A stretch of 64,000 nucleotides of DNA from Pseudarthrobacter sp. NBSH8 (GCF_014217545.1 NZ_CP043178.1:248001-312000); one strand, 5' to 3'. Shown: positions 18,862 to 29,146, numbered from the stretch's first letter. Numbers and translations: made by a program. Notes: a model not told the origin generated them from the sequence alone.

Positions 18862-19350
18862 TTAGTGCGTTGCCGGCACGTAACGCTTGATGGAGGCTTC
18901 CAGCTCGGCCTCGGCGGCGGCGCGGTCGCCCCAGCCCTCAGCCTTGACCCACTTGCCCGGCTCCAGGTCCTTGTAACGGGTGAAGAAGTGCTCGATTTCC
19001 TTGATCAGGAAGTCGCTGACATCGCTGATTTCCTGGATGTGGTCAAAGCGGGCGTCGACCGGGACGCACAGGACCTTGGCGTCGCCGCCGCCGTCGTCGG
19101 TCATGTTGAAAACGCCGATGGGGCGGGACTCAACGATGACGCCGGGGTGCAGGTCGAAGTCCTGTAGGAGCACCAGTGCATCCAGCGGATCGCCGTCTTC
19201 GCCCAGGGTGTTCTCGAAGAACCCGTAGTGCGTGGGGTACTGCATGGAGGTGAAGAGAACGCGGTCCAGGCGGACGCGGCCGGTTTCGTGGTCAACTTCG
19301 TACTTGACTCGTGATCCCTTGGGGATCTCGATGGTCACGTCGTGCTTCAT
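18862..19350 (-). CDS. ppa: Inorganic pyrophosphatase
   Basis: This soluble family I pyrophosphatase has 162 residues. It hydrolyses pyrophosphate released by biosynthesis, pulling those reactions forward. The signature [11 protein letters not shown] lies at residues 51-61, with Mg-binding Asp52, Asp54 and Asp57. [13 protein letters not shown] precedes it, and KVLCVPV and the terminal Lys/Tyr residues are also present. The length fits bacterial hexameric enzymes. It is divergent from dacB, and the 150-base shared region should hold both promoters. Confidence 0.97.
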   Translation of the reverse strand: MKHDVTIEIPKGSRVKYEVDHETGRVRLDRVLFTSMQYPTHYGFFENTLGEDGDPLDALVLLQDFDLHPGVIVESRPIGVFNMTDDGGGDAKVLCVPVDARFDHIQEISDVSDFLIKEIEHFFTRYKDLEPGKWVKAEGWGDRAAAEAELEASIKRYVPATH

Positions 19351-19504
19351 GGAATGCTCCTCGGCAATTGCAGGGGGTTCGCGGCACAGGAGACGAACAA
19401 CAAAAAGGAGTGTCGGTGCCGCCGACTACTATTGAGGATATAGCGAGAGGCCCAGGTTTCAGGAACTTGCGGGGAAATTTCAGGACTTGAGGACCAGCAC
19501 CAAC

Positions 19505-20989
19505 ATGAAGGAAACATCGGGCGCCAGCGCGTTCCGGCGCACGGTTCAGCGCGGGCTGCAGGCCTGGCCCACCGCGCTGCTCTTGGCCGTGATCGTTATC
19601 CTGGCACTCCCCGCCGTGTGGCTGGTAGCCCCTGCTTTCGTCGTCCCGCCGCCGGCAGCCACGCCGGTGGTGCCCGCCTGGCAGCAGCTCCCGGCCACTC
19701 TTTCCGCCCGGCAGGGCCTGGCCCCGCTTGCGGAGTCGGCGCCCGTTCCGCTGCCCGCCGCTGTCGCCGCGCAGTTGGACGCCTTGTTAAAGCCCGACGG
19801 CGACGGCAGCTTCACAGGGCTGGTCCAGGATGCGCTCACTGGCCAGGTCCTGTTTGACCGGGGCGGTTCGGAGAGCCGGATCCCCGCCTCCAATATGAAG
19901 CTGCTCACCGCTGTGGCCGCCCTCCGGGCGATCGGGCCGGACCACCGTTTCGGCACCAGGGTTCTAGCTGGGCCCGCCAGCAATCAGGTGGTGCTGACCG
20001 GCGGCGGCGACGTCCTCCTGGGCGCCGGTGAATCCGCGCCCAACCAGGTGATGGGCCACGCAGGGCTCGCCACCCTGGCCACCGCCACCGTGGACGCGCT
20101 CCAGGCCATTGGAACAACCGGCGAACTGAAGGTCCTGGTGGACGATTCCCTGTTCAGCGGCCCCGCCTTGAACCCCGTCTGGGCTGACGGGGACGTTGCA
20201 GCGGGCGAGGTGGCGCCCTTGTACCCGCTGGCGCTGAACTCGGCGCGCTTTGACCCGGCTGTGACCACCGGCCTACGCCCCCAGGACTCTGCAATCACCG
20301 CCGCGGAGGCGTTCGCCGCGCAGCTCAAGACTGCAGGCGCCGCTGCGGGACTCACGGTAGCGGCCGGCGTCGACCGTTACACTGCGCCTTCCGGCGATGC
20401 GCCCCCCGCTGAAGAGCCGGCGGTCCTTGCCGAAGTCCAGTCCGCCACTATGGGCCAGCAGGTGGACCTGATGCTGCAGACCTCGGACAACTACCTGGCG
20501 GAGGTCCTGGGCCGGATGGCTGCGTCGGCGGCCGGGGAGCCCGCCAGCAATGACGGCGCCACCTCAGCAGTCCGCACACAGCTCGTGAACCTGGGGATCC
20601 CCACGGACACCATGCGCCTGGCCGATGTGTCCGGTCTGGCGTTGGCCAACCAGGTCTCTGCCCGCCAGTTCGCGGAAGTGGTGCGTGCCATCACCACCGG
20701 GACCGACACCAGGCTGCTGGCTGCGCTGGATGGATTTCCGGTCGCCGGGCTGACCGGAACGCTGGACAGCCGCTACGGGGATGGCACCACGGCCCGCGGA
20801 GCCGGCCTGGTGCGGGCCAAGACCGGGACCCTGAACTCGGTGATCGCACTCAGCGGGTACGTGGTGGACGCAGACGGGCGGCTCCTGGTCTTCTCGTTCA
20901 TCGGCAACGGGTTGACGCCTGGTGCTGCAGGGAACCGGGAAGCCCTGGACCGGGCCGCCACGGCGCTCGCCGCCTGCGGCTGCCGCTAA
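19505..20989 (+). CDS. dacB: D-alanyl-D-alanine carboxypeptidase/endopeptidase (class C PBP4 type)
   Basis: This peptidoglycan-trimming enzyme acts outside the membrane. An N-terminal helix (ALLLAVIVILALPAVWLVAP) is a signal anchor or signal peptide. The catalytic motifs are SNMK (SxxK, in IPASNMKLLTAV), SDNYLAEVLGR (SxN) and KTGTL near the C-terminus. The insert domains between SxxK and SxN are typical of DacB. I prefer the ATG at 19505 (MKETSGASAF, 494 residues); an in-frame TTG at 19487 is possible and neither has a good ribosome-binding site. The gene's stop overlaps that of the opposing small exported gene by three bases. Confidence 0.92.
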   Translation: MKETSGASAFRRTVQRGLQAWPTALLLAVIVILALPAVWLVAPAFVVPPPAATPVVPAWQQLPATLSARQGLAPLAESAPVPLPAAVAAQLDALLKPDGDGSFTGLVQDALTGQVLFDRGGSESRIPASNMKLLTAVAALRAIGPDHRFGTRVLAGPASNQVVLTGGGDVLLGAGESAPNQVMGHAGLATLATATVDALQAIGTTGELKVLVDDSLFSGPALNPVWADGDVAAGEVAPLYPLALNSARFDPAVTTGLRPQDSAITAAEAFAAQLKTAGAAAGLTVAAGVDRYTAPSGDAPPAEEPAVLAEVQSATMGQQVDLMLQTSDNYLAEVLGRMAASAAGEPASNDGATSAVRTQLVNLGIPTDTMRLADVSGLALANQVSARQFAEVVRAITTGTDTRLLAALDGFPVAGLTGTLDSRYGDGTTARGAGLVRAKTGTLNSVIALSGYVVDADGRLLVFSFIGNGLTPGAAGNREALDRAATALAACGCR

Positions 20990-21210
20990 CTCTGGCAACT
21001 CGCTAGGGATGTAGCGGAATGTCCCGAGTTGGCGGCAGGAGTTGCCTGTGCCGCCGCCGAAACCGAGGACTCCCCGGACTCCGGAACCGCAGCCACGGCG
21101 GACGTCGCGGTGGTGCCCAGCAGTGCAGCCATCACGACGGCGGCGACCACCGAGCGCCACCCACTGCGGGGTCCGGGGGACAAGGGAGCGATGGGGCGGC
21201 ACGGGATCAT
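20986..21210 (-). CDS. Small exported hypothetical protein, 74 residues
   Basis: The product starts MIPCRPIAPLSPGPRSG, has a hydrophobic core (VVAAVVMAALLGTTATSAVAA) with an AxA-type cleavage site, and leaves about 33 Ser/Ala-rich residues with one C-terminal Cys. The ribosome-binding site GAGGAG stands seven bases before the ATG. The mature peptide is short and no family is recognised. Convergent stops with dacB overlap. It could be a truncated relic of a larger exported protein or a genuine small secreted peptide. Confidence 0.55.
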   Translation of the reverse strand: MIPCRPIAPLSPGPRSGWRSVVAAVVMAALLGTTATSAVAAVPESGESSVSAAAQATPAANSGHSATSLASCQS

Positions 21211-21386
21211 GGGGTTCTCCTCGATGCGGGGCGGTTCTGTTGTCACTACTTTGCCCGCGCTTGCTGGCAGGGCGCTTTCGGCATCCTGTGCGCCGGCTGT
21301 GCCTGGGGACGTCGCCGGAGGCCCCGATGCACCGGTGACCGTTCGCCGGTCAGCGAACTTAAGGACTATCCGCCGTCCGCTGTGAT

Positions 21387-22532
21387 GTGATGGGGACTAT
21401 GGAGTCCACTGTGCGTGATTCGTCAGCCCCGGCATCGTCCAGCCCGGCCCAGGCCCTGATCAACTGGGACCTGGCCGCGTCCACGGCGGCCCGGCTGGCC
21501 TCCGCGGGGCCCACCCTCAACTCGTCGGAAATCGGCGAAGCCGTGGACAGCCTGCGCTGCCTCGCGGACGCCTCCGTCCCGCACGTCCACGAAATCACGG
21601 GCCTTGAAGCCGCGCGGGACCTCCGCGACTCCTCTGTCCTGGTGGTGGACCGGGCCAGCTGGGCCAAGGCCAACACGCAGAGCTTCGCCGTGATGCTCAA
21701 ACCCGCGATGGAAAAAATGCTGGAAAGCCGCCGCGGCAACGTCAGCCCGGCGGCGGCCAGCGTCAGCGGCGCCATTACGGGCAGCCAACTCGGCGCTGTC
21801 CTGGCGTTTCTGTCCAGCAAGGTCCTGGGCCAGTACGATCCGTTTGCCGCGCTCGCCGAAGGTTCCAAAGCGCCGGCAGCCGGCCGCCTGCTTCTTGTGG
21901 CGCCCAACATCGTGGCTGTGGAGCGCGAACTCAACGTCACGCCGGAGGATTTCCGGCTCTGGGTCTGCCTTCACGAACAGACGCACCGCGTGCAGTTCGC
22001 CGCCGCGCCCTGGCTCCGCCACCACATGCTTTCCGAGATCGACAACCTCAGCGGGCACCTGCTGGGCAACGTTGATTCGCTGATGGAGCGCGCGTCCGCC
22101 GCCGCGCGTTCCCTCAAGGACCGGACCGCCACCGGCAATACTCCCGGCCGCGGCGCCATCCTGGACCTGCTGCAGAACCCCGAGGAAAAGGCGTCACTGT
22201 CCCACCTGACGGCCGTGATGAGCCTGCTGGAGGGCCACGCCAACGTTGTGATGGACGCCGTCGACGCCAGCATCGTCCCCTCCGTCAGGACCATCCGGCA
22301 GCGCTTCACCGACCGTGGCAAGGACCGCGGCGTGATGGAGAAATTCATCCGCAACCTCCTGGGCCTGGACGCCAAGATGCGCCAGTACTCCGACGGCGCC
22401 AAATTTGTCCGCTCGGTCGTGGCTGTGGCCGGCATGGAGGGCTTCAACCGGGTGTGGGAATCCGCCGAAAACCTCCCCACCGAGCCCGAAATCCATGACG
22501 CCAAGCTGTGGGTTGACCGGATGGGCCTGTAG
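21387..22532 (+). CDS. Zinc-dependent metalloprotease-like protein (DUF2342 type)
   Basis: This actinobacterial family, sometimes annotated as coenzyme-F420-associated, carries a zincin motif: HEQTHRVQF with the HExxH core near residue 195, followed by a conserved Glu-rich segment and EGHANVVMDAVD further on. The product has 381 residues, without a signal peptide. The proteolytic role is predicted from HExxH only. Several start codons (GTG 21387, ATG 21390, ATG 21399) are close together. tilS begins on the base after this gene's stop, so the two are co-transcribed with hpt. Confidence 0.8.
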   Translation: MMGTMESTVRDSSAPASSSPAQALINWDLAASTAARLASAGPTLNSSEIGEAVDSLRCLADASVPHVHEITGLEAARDLRDSSVLVVDRASWAKANTQSFAVMLKPAMEKMLESRRGNVSPAAASVSGAITGSQLGAVLAFLSSKVLGQYDPFAALAEGSKAPAAGRLLLVAPNIVAVERELNVTPEDFRLWVCLHEQTHRVQFAAAPWLRHHMLSEIDNLSGHLLGNVDSLMERASAAARSLKDRTATGNTPGRGAILDLLQNPEEKASLSHLTAVMSLLEGHANVVMDAVDASIVPSVRTIRQRFTDRGKDRGVMEKFIRNLLGLDAKMRQYSDGAKFVRSVVAVAGMEGFNRVWESAENLPTEPEIHDAKLWVDRMGL

Positions 22533-23717
22533 GTGCCCCACGCCCCCAATGTGCCGGACGCCCCAGGGGTTCCGGACGCCCGTACGGCTTCACGCGGACG
22601 ACGGCGGCCCGGCAGGCTCGCGCCCGTCGTCGGCAAGGCGCGCAAAATGGTCCAGAACGCCCTGGCAGAGGCTGGCTATCCGGAGCACGTGCTGGTGGCC
22701 TGCAGCGGTGGTCCCGATTCGATGGCCCTCGCGGCGGTGGCGGCCTATTTTGCCCGCCGCGGCCACGTTGACGGGCACGCCCTGACGGTGGGCGCGGTGG
22801 TGGTTGACCACCAGCTGCAGGAAGGCTCGGCCCAGGTGGCTGCCGCCGCTGTCCAGACACTGAAGGAACTGGGCCTCTCCCCGGTGGACCTCCGGACCGT
22901 TACCGTCGCCAGCACCGGGATGGGGCCGGAAGCCGCCGCCAGGGATGCCCGCCACGCAGCGCTGGAGGCTGCGGCCAGGGACTACGGGGCCACCGCTATC
23001 CTGCTCGGGCACACTCTGGATGACCAGGCCGAACAGGTCCTGCTGGGGCTTGCCCGCGGCTCCGGCACACGCTCGCTGGCCGGCATGCGGCCTGCCCGCG
23101 GCCTGTTGCTGCGGCCGTTCCTGGGCCTGCGCCGCGTGGATACCCTGGAGATCTGTGACGTCGAGGACCTTGAGCCTTGGCACGATCCCAGCAATTCGGA
23201 CCCGTCGTTTGCCCGCTCCCGGACCCGGGTGGAAGTACTGCCGCTGCTCGAGGAAAAACTGGGGCCCGGCGTGGCTGAATCGCTGGCCCGGACCGCGTCC
23301 ATCCTGCAGCTGGACGCTGACTATCTGGAGGACGTGGCAGATCGCACATTTGCCGCCTTGGCCGAGCGGTCCGGACTCGAGGTCAGCCTTCCGGAGGAGG
23401 CCCTGGGGGAACTTTCCCCGGCCATCAGGTTCCGGGTCATCGCCAAGGCAGCGGCCGACGTCGGGGGCCAACAGCCCAGCTACCAGCGCCTTCTGGCAGC
23501 GGAAGCGCTGCTGCGCCGGCAGGGTTCTGCCGGTCCCGTGGAGCTGCCCGGCGGTGTGAGCGTGTACAGGCTGTCCCTCGCCGAGCTGGCCCAGCGGGAC
23601 GCGGCGGAAACGCGGCCCGCGACCCCGGACGGGCCCGACGGCGGTGCCCCCGTTCCCCGTGAAGCGGCCCGCTGTGGGAAGCTAGTATTCCGGCCTCAAA
23701 AACCGCCCCAAGAATAG
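22533..23717 (+). CDS. tilS: tRNA(Ile)-lysidine synthase
   Basis: The enzyme adds lysine to C34 of tRNA-Ile(CAU), so it reads AUA rather than AUG. The PP-loop ATPase motif VACSGGPDSMALAAV is near residue 54. The usual downstream segments follow (AILLGHTLDDQAEQVLLGLARGSG), and LLRPFLGLRR with WHDPSNSDPSFARSRTR is intact. The C-terminal domain is reduced, as in other actinobacteria. GTG start directly follows the TAG of the previous gene; no separate ribosome-binding site is apparent, so coupling is likely. hpt follows 30 bases later. Confidence 0.95.
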   Translation: MPHAPNVPDAPGVPDARTASRGRRRPGRLAPVVGKARKMVQNALAEAGYPEHVLVACSGGPDSMALAAVAAYFARRGHVDGHALTVGAVVVDHQLQEGSAQVAAAAVQTLKELGLSPVDLRTVTVASTGMGPEAAARDARHAALEAAARDYGATAILLGHTLDDQAEQVLLGLARGSGTRSLAGMRPARGLLLRPFLGLRRVDTLEICDVEDLEPWHDPSNSDPSFARSRTRVEVLPLLEEKLGPGVAESLARTASILQLDADYLEDVADRTFAALAERSGLEVSLPEEALGELSPAIRFRVIAKAAADVGGQQPSYQRLLAAEALLRRQGSAGPVELPGGVSVYRLSLAELAQRDAAETRPATPDGPDGGAPVPREAARCGKLVFRPQKPPQE

Positions 23718-23747
23718 TCGCACCCCGCATCTACACAGGAGCCATTG

Positions 23748-24299
23748 GTGGATTCAAACGACGTCCAGGCAGACCTCAAGCACGTTCTCTACACCAAGGA
23801 ACAGATCCAACAGCGGATCGCTGAGCTCGCTGCGCAGATCGACAAGGACTACGAAGGCCGCGAAATCCTTCTGGTCGGTGTACTCAAGGGCGCTGTGATG
23901 GTTATGGCCGATCTCGCCCGCGCGCTCCACAGCCACGTTTCGATGGACTGGATGGCAGTGTCCTCCTACGGCTCCGGCACCCAGTCCTCGGGTGTTGTGC
24001 GGATCCTGAAGGACCTGGACACGGACCTGATGGGCAAGGACGTTCTTATCGTCGAAGACATCATCGACTCCGGCCTGACCCTGTCCTGGCTCAAGACCAA
24101 CCTGGAATCCCGCGGCACCTCTTCTGTGGAGATCTGCACCGCGTTCCGCAAGCCCACGGCCGCCAAGGTGGAGATCGACGTCAAGTACGTCGGCTACGAC
24201 ATCCCCAACGAGTTCGTGGTGGGCTACGGCCTGGACTACGCCGAGAAGTACCGCAACCTGGACTTCGTGGGCACGCTCGCCCCGCACGTTTACGAGTAA
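23748..24299 (+). CDS. hpt: Hypoxanthine phosphoribosyltransferase
   Basis: The enzyme salvages hypoxanthine and guanine using PRPP. The PRPP-binding loop is [15 protein letters not shown], preceded by [17 protein letters not shown], and the purine-binding end [18 protein letters not shown] is complete. The length of 183 residues is normal. AGGAG lies six bases before the GTG at 23748; the TTG at 23745 is less likely. In related genomes hpt is followed directly by ftsH; here two further genes intervene. A very stable hairpin closes the transcript. Confidence 0.95.
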   Translation: MDSNDVQADLKHVLYTKEQIQQRIAELAAQIDKDYEGREILLVGVLKGAVMVMADLARALHSHVSMDWMAVSSYGSGTQSSGVVRILKDLDTDLMGKDVLIVEDIIDSGLTLSWLKTNLESRGTSSVEICTAFRKPTAAKVEIDVKYVGYDIPNEFVVGYGLDYAEKYRNLDFVGTLAPHVYE

Positions 24300-24314
24300 A
24301 GATTTAGGCACGGC

Positions 24315-24354
24315 AATGCCGGCGGCGGTCTCTTCGGAGGCCGCCGCCGGCATT
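24315..24354 (+). terminator. Strong hairpin terminator after hpt with a UUCG tetraloop
   Basis: AATGCCGGCGGCGG at 24315-24328 pairs perfectly with 24341-24354. The stem continues inward (TCTC with GAGG, one U-G wobble) to a C(UUCG)G tetraloop at 24333-24336, giving 18 base pairs in all. No T-run follows, so it may act as a Rho-assisted or non-canonical terminator and an mRNA 3' stabiliser. Confidence 0.75.
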
Positions 24355-24663
24355 TAAGCTGCCGAACCTACCGGGTCCGGACCTTAAGGCGTCGCCCGGA
24401 ACGAGTGCCGGGTTTGAGGCGCGTTTGTTCTCCTTTGTCCTGATGAGGGCGGGAAGCCCGGGCATTGGCGGAGGCGGGGTGACGCACAAGTTATTGCAGA
24501 TAGGGCTGTTAACGCCTTTAGGGCCACACCCGCGGTCGGTATGTAGGCGGCATATGCACTTGTGGCCCAGTAGCCCGTTCATGCCCTGGCCACGCCAGGG
24601 AAGCGATTACCCGTCTGTAGCCTTACTGGTACAGCACCAACACCATCAGGACGTGGAAGACCA
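24355..24663. other. Intergenic region before the LacI gene
   Basis: I see no supportable gene here. A frame on the minus strand has no ribosome-binding site or family resemblance. A CCCGG/CCGGG inverted repeat lies near 24394-24412 and the octamer palindrome GCATATGC near 24550. Either might be a regulator site, but neither resembles a classic LacI operator strongly. Confidence 0.4.
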
Positions 24664-25707
24664 ATGACCAATAGATCAGTCGGTATCAAGGAAGTAGCAG
24701 TCGCCGCCGGCGTGTCTGTGACCACGGTTTCCCACGTCCTCAATGACGTGTCGTACGCACGGATCAGCCCGGAAACCCGGGGCAAGGTGAAGTCCGCCGC
24801 CGAGCAGCTCGGCTACGGTCCCAACCGCCTGGCCCAGGCGCTCCGCACCCAGCGGACCGGGATGCTTGGCCTGGTCAGCGAGGACATCGCCACCACACCC
24901 CATGCAGGACGCATCATCCTGGGCGCGGACGAGGCCGCCCGTGCCCGCGGCTACAACCTGATGATCATCAACACGTCAGGGTCCGCGAGCCCCGGAACCA
25001 GGGACGCCGACGTCGAGGCCCTCCTCGAGCGCCGCGTCGACGGCATCCTCTACGCCACCATGTACCACCGCCAGGTGCAGGTGCCGGTCAACCTTGGCAG
25101 TGTGCCGTCCGTTCTGGTGGACTCCGTCAGCACCAGCGGCAGCATCACCGCCGTGGTGCCGGACGAGGAGGGCGGTGCCCGCGCCGCCGTCGGAATCCTC
25201 CTGGCGGCCGGCCACACCCGCATCGGCTTCCTTAACAACACCGACGACGTCCCCGCCACCCGGGACCGCCTCCGCGGCTTCCGGGCCACACTTTCGGAGG
25301 CAGGGCTCGACGGCGACGCGGCACCTGTCGAATCGGAGGTCTCCGAAGTGCAGGGAGGCTATGAGGCGGCCAGCCGGATGCTGCGGCGCGAAGACAGGCC
25401 CACCGGGCTGTTCTGCTACAACGACCGGATGGCCATGGGCGCCTACCGCGCCGCGGCGGAGCTTGGGTTGTCCATCCCCGGGGACCTGTCCGTGGTGGGC
25501 TTCGATGACCAGGAGCTCATCGCGGCGAACCTGTACCCGGCCCTGACCACGGTGGCCCTGCCGCACTACGAAATGGGTGCCTGGGCCGCCGATAACCTGA
25601 TCGACGCCATCGAGGGCAAGACGGATTTGGCCCTCATGGCGCTCCACCCGACCATCTTGGACTGCCCGCCGGTGCGGCGCGATTCGGTGGCGGCGCCCAC
25701 GCGCTGA
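24664..25707 (+). CDS. LacI-family transcriptional regulator
   Basis: The N-terminal HTH and hinge, residues 5-55, read [22 protein letters not shown] with the hinge [12 protein letters not shown]. The periplasmic-binding-like effector domain follows ([43 protein letters not shown]). The length is normal at 347 residues and intact. Such proteins repress sugar-use genes until a sugar or its phosphate binds. The gene directly precedes a GH32 remnant, so it was probably the regulator of a fructan or sucrose hydrolase. It and the remnant interrupt the usual hpt-ftsH adjacency. Confidence 0.92.
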   Translation: MTNRSVGIKEVAVAAGVSVTTVSHVLNDVSYARISPETRGKVKSAAEQLGYGPNRLAQALRTQRTGMLGLVSEDIATTPHAGRIILGADEAARARGYNLMIINTSGSASPGTRDADVEALLERRVDGILYATMYHRQVQVPVNLGSVPSVLVDSVSTSGSITAVVPDEEGGARAAVGILLAAGHTRIGFLNNTDDVPATRDRLRGFRATLSEAGLDGDAAPVESEVSEVQGGYEAASRMLRREDRPTGLFCYNDRMAMGAYRAAAELGLSIPGDLSVVGFDDQELIAANLYPALTTVALPHYEMGAWAADNLIDAIEGKTDLALMALHPTILDCPPVRRDSVAAPTR

Positions 25708-25739
25708 CCGCTGCTGCTTTACGCCAGGACCCGCCACCC

Positions 25740-26247
25740 ATGTCCAGTTGCCTTGATGACGCACGCCCCCAGACGGACCCGGCCGGAACGTCGCACCTGC
25801 GTCCAGCACTCCATTACACGGCGCGGGACACCGGGCTCAATGACCCCAACGGCCTGGTGTTTTACCGTGGTACGTACCACCTCTACTACCAGAACAACCC
25901 GGATGGGAACGTGTGGGGGAACATGTCCTGGGGCCACGCAACGTCCACTGACCTGGTGCACTGGACCGAACAACCCGTGGCTATCGCCTGCGACGATGCC
26001 GGGGACATCGACTCCGGCAGCGTTGTGGTGTTTTCGCGTCCGTGGAGTCCGCCCCGTGCCCCTGGAGGACGGCGTGCTCACGCTGCGCATCGTCGTCGAC
26101 CATTGCTCGGTTGAGGTGTTCGCCCAGGGTGGGACAGTGGTCCTGACCGACCTGGCCTTCCCGCGCGTTGGAAGCAAGGGTTCGTCCGTGTTTGCCGAGA
26201 CCGTTACGGCCATCCTCCGGAAACTGGCTGTCGCCGCAGCCGGCTGA
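25740..26247 (+). pseudogene. GH32 fructan/sucrose hydrolase remnant with an internal deletion
   Basis: Residues from 25740 match the start of a GH32 beta-fructosidase: [18 protein letters not shown], with the catalytic-nucleophile LNDPNG block, YYQNNPD, and [10 protein letters not shown]. Near 26040 the frame changes, and the frame at 25753 continues with a typical GH32 C-terminal beta-sandwich end: [17 protein letters not shown] and LTDLAFP. The middle, with the RDP and EC (acid/base) motifs and several hundred residues, is missing. The junction is out of frame, so no active enzyme can be made. Loss by a single internal deletion is the simplest reading. Confidence 0.85.
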
Positions 26248-26424
26248 CCTGCGGAGTTCCACTCTGCCGTCCACATCCCGCTACGCCCAGAGGGAACTTT
26301 TGCGCAGCACCGTGCGTGAATTACTCCGAACGGTGTATAGCTAGTAGCTGATGCAGGACCACACGCGCGCAGACTCACTCGCCGTGCAGCACTACCAGGA
26401 GGGACGGGGCCAGCCCCCGAACAG

Positions 26425-28491
26425 ATGAAAGCTAAGAGTTTCTTGAAGGGCCCGGGCATCTGGATCGTTGTTGTGATCGCCATGCTCCTTGTGGCTTTTG
26501 CCACACTGGCTCCCGGTGGTGCGGCACGGATCGATACGGACAAGGGCCTTGAACTCCTTGCCGACAGCGGCAAGGTTGAGCAGGCAAAAATCTTCGACGG
26601 CGAAAACCGCGTTGACCTGACCCTCAAGGACAACCTGGATGTCAACGGGCAGGACAAGGGCAAGAGCGTCCAGTTCTTCTTTGTCGACGCCCGCGCCACC
26701 GACGTCGTCAAGGCCGTCACGGCTGCCAAGCCCGCCAACGGCTACACGGACCAGCCGATCGAAAGCAACTGGTTCTCCGGCCTGCTTTCGCTGCTTATCC
26801 CCGTCATCCTGCTCGGTGCGCTGTTCTGGTTCCTGATGACCCGGATGCAGGGCGGCGGCTCGAAGATCATGCAGTTCGGCAAGTCCAAGGCCAAGATGGT
26901 CAACAAGGACATGCCGCAGGTGACCTTCGTTGACGTAGCCGGTGCGGACGAGGCCGTGGAGGAGCTCCAGGAAATCAAGGAGTTCCTGCAGGAACCGGCC
27001 AAGTTCCAGGCCGTGGGCGCCAAGATCCCCAAGGGCGTGCTGCTCTACGGCGCTCCGGGAACCGGCAAGACCCTCCTGGCCCGTGCCGTCGCCGGCGAAG
27101 CCGGCGTGCCGTTCTTCTCCATCTCGGGCTCGGACTTCGTCGAAATGTTTGTCGGCGTGGGCGCATCCCGTGTCCGCGACCTCTTCGAGCAGGCCAAGGC
27201 CAACTCTCCGGCCATCATCTTTGTTGACGAGATCGACGCCGTCGGACGGCACCGCGGTGCCGGGATCGGCGGCGGCAACGACGAACGCGAGCAGACCCTC
27301 AACCAGTTGCTGGTTGAAATGGACGGCTTCGACGTCAAGACCAACGTGATCCTGATCGCGGCCACCAACCGCCCCGACGTCCTGGACCCGGCCCTGCTGC
27401 GTCCCGGCCGTTTCGACCGCCAGATCTCAGTGGACGCCCCGGACCTGATCGGCCGCGACCAGATCCTGCAGGTGCACGCCAAGGGCAAGCCGATGGCCCC
27501 GGGCGTTGACCTCAAGGCCGTGGCGAAGAAGACTCCGGGCTATACCGGCGCAGACCTCGCCAACGTCCTGAACGAGGCAGCCCTGCTGACCGCGCGCTCC
27601 AACGCCAACCTCATCGATGACCGCGCCCTCGATGAGGCCATCGACCGCGTTATGGCAGGCCCGCAGAAGCGCAGCCGCGTGATGAAGGAACACGAACGCA
27701 AAATCACCGCATACCACGAAGGCGGACACGCCCTGGTGGCGGCTGCCCTGCGGAACTCGGCGCCGGTCACCAAGATCACCATCCTCCCCCGCGGCCGGGC
27801 CCTGGGCTACACCATGGTGGTCCCGGAGAACGACAAGTACTCCATCACCCGCAACGAACTGCTGGACCAGATGGCCTACGCAATGGGCGGCCGCGTGGCG
27901 GAAGAGATCGTCTTCCACGATCCCTCCACGGGAGCCTCCAACGACATCGAAAAGGCCACCTCCACGGCCCGCAAGATGGTCACCGAGTTCGGTATGAGTG
28001 AGCGCGTCGGCGCGGTACGCCTGGGCCAGGGCGGCGGCGAACCCTTCCTGGGCCGCGACGCCGGGCACGAGCGCAACTACTCGGACCAGATCGCCTTTGT
28101 GGTGGATGAGGAAGTGCGCCGCCTGATCGACCAGGCGCATGACGAGGCGTACGCCATCCTCACCGAAAACCGGGACGTCCTGGACCAACTGGCCCTGGAA
28201 CTCCTGGAACGGGAGACCCTCAACCAGGCCGAGATCGCGCACATCTTCACGGACATCCGCAAGCGTGACTTCCGCGAGGTGTGGCTGTCCAAGGAGACAC
28301 GTCCGGTCCAGCAGGCCGGCCCTGTGGAGTCCCGCCTGGAGAAGTCTGAGCGCGAAGCCCAGGAGGAAGCCAAGGAAGCCCGCCTCGAGGAACCGCTGGA
28401 CGCGCTGCCGCCGCACCCGCAGGGTGTCCCGGATGACGCTGCGTTCCAGGGCGGCATCCCCGACTCGGGGCCTGACGCCACGCACGGCTAA
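26425..28491 (+). CDS. ftsH: ATP-dependent zinc metalloprotease FtsH
   Basis: This membrane-anchored hexameric AAA+ protease degrades misfolded membrane proteins and selected regulators. The N-terminal helix ([19 protein letters not shown]), extracytoplasmic domain and second helix ([18 protein letters not shown]) end by about residue 138. Walker A GAPGTGKT is at about 210, Walker [12 protein letters not shown] at about 265-275, the SRH region follows, and the zinc site HEGGH is at about 432. The C-terminal tail is Glu/Lys-rich and Pro-rich, as in other actinobacteria. The ribosome-binding AGGAGG lies about 20 bases from the ATG, unusually far. folE follows ten bases later. Confidence 0.96.
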   Translation: MKAKSFLKGPGIWIVVVIAMLLVAFATLAPGGAARIDTDKGLELLADSGKVEQAKIFDGENRVDLTLKDNLDVNGQDKGKSVQFFFVDARATDVVKAVTAAKPANGYTDQPIESNWFSGLLSLLIPVILLGALFWFLMTRMQGGGSKIMQFGKSKAKMVNKDMPQVTFVDVAGADEAVEELQEIKEFLQEPAKFQAVGAKIPKGVLLYGAPGTGKTLLARAVAGEAGVPFFSISGSDFVEMFVGVGASRVRDLFEQAKANSPAIIFVDEIDAVGRHRGAGIGGGNDEREQTLNQLLVEMDGFDVKTNVILIAATNRPDVLDPALLRPGRFDRQISVDAPDLIGRDQILQVHAKGKPMAPGVDLKAVAKKTPGYTGADLANVLNEAALLTARSNANLIDDRALDEAIDRVMAGPQKRSRVMKEHERKITAYHEGGHALVAAALRNSAPVTKITILPRGRALGYTMVVPENDKYSITRNELLDQMAYAMGGRVAEEIVFHDPSTGASNDIEKATSTARKMVTEFGMSERVGAVRLGQGGGEPFLGRDAGHERNYSDQIAFVVDEEVRRLIDQAHDEAYAILTENRDVLDQLALELLERETLNQAEIAHIFTDIRKRDFREVWLSKETRPVQQAGPVESRLEKSEREAQEEAKEARLEEPLDALPPHPQGVPDDAAFQGGIPDSGPDATHG

Positions 28492-28501
28492 GCTTTCTCC
28501 T

Positions 28502-29146
28502 GTGACTCACATCGACGACGACGACGCAGCCGCCTCCGCCGGACACCCGGCGGAGAACGGATCCCACCACAAAAAGCATGAGAAGGTGGACCGGCCCCGG
28601 ATCGAGGCGGCCGTCCGTGAAATCCTCCTGGCCATTGGCGAGGACCCGGACCGCAGTGGCCTCGTAGACACCCCCAGGCGGGTGGCCAAGGCCTACGCCG
28701 AGGTGTTCGCGGGACTGCACCACGATCCCGCTGACGTCCTCTCCACCACGTTTGACCTGGACCACGAAGAACTGGTCCTGGTCAAGGACATCCCGTTCTA
28801 CTCAACGTGCGAGCACCACCTGGTGCCGTTCCACGGGGTTGCCCACGTCGGCTACATTCCCTCCCACGACGGCAAAGTGACCGGGCTCAGCAAGCTGGCA
28901 CGCCTCGTGGATATCTACGCCCGGCGCCCCCAGGTGCAGGAGCGGCTCACCACCCAGATCGTCGAAGCAATGGTCAGCCACCTCAAGCCGCGTGGCGCGA
29001 TCGTCGTTGTCGAATGCGAACACATGTGCATGTCAATGCGCGGTGTCCGCAAGCCCGGAGCAAAGACCGTCACCAGCGCGGTCCGCGGGCAGCTTCATGA
29101 CCCGGCCACCCGTGCCGAAGCCATGAGCCTCATCCTCGGAAGGTAA
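28502..29146 (+). CDS. folE: GTP cyclohydrolase I
   Basis: The first step of tetrahydrofolate synthesis: GTP to dihydroneopterin triphosphate, in a toroidal decamer. Zinc ligands are in [10 protein letters not shown] and the late Cys of [36 protein letters not shown] is the family core. The N-terminal 30 residues are Asp/His-rich and variable. The GTG at 28502 gives 214 residues. A -10-like TAAGCT overlapping the ftsH stop sits seven bases before this GTG, so folE may be both co-transcribed with ftsH and made from a leaderless transcript. Confidence 0.96.
   Translation: MTHIDDDDAAASAGHPAENGSHHKKHEKVDRPRIEAAVREILLAIGEDPDRSGLVDTPRRVAKAYAEVFAGLHHDPADVLSTTFDLDHEELVLVKDIPFYSTCEHHLVPFHGVAHVGYIPSHDGKVTGLSKLARLVDIYARRPQVQERLTTQIVEAMVSHLKPRGAIVVVECEHMCMSMRGVRKPGAKTVTSAVRGQLHDPATRAEAMSLILGR

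Noticed and set aside
24304-24582. Possible minus-strand gene after hpt
   Set aside because: It overlaps the terminator, has no ribosome-binding site and encodes a low-complexity product without resemblance.
27717-27731. FtsH zinc motif HEGGH instead of HEAGH
   Set aside because: The second variable position tolerates Gly in actinobacterial FtsH; both His and the Glu are kept, so it is not a defect.
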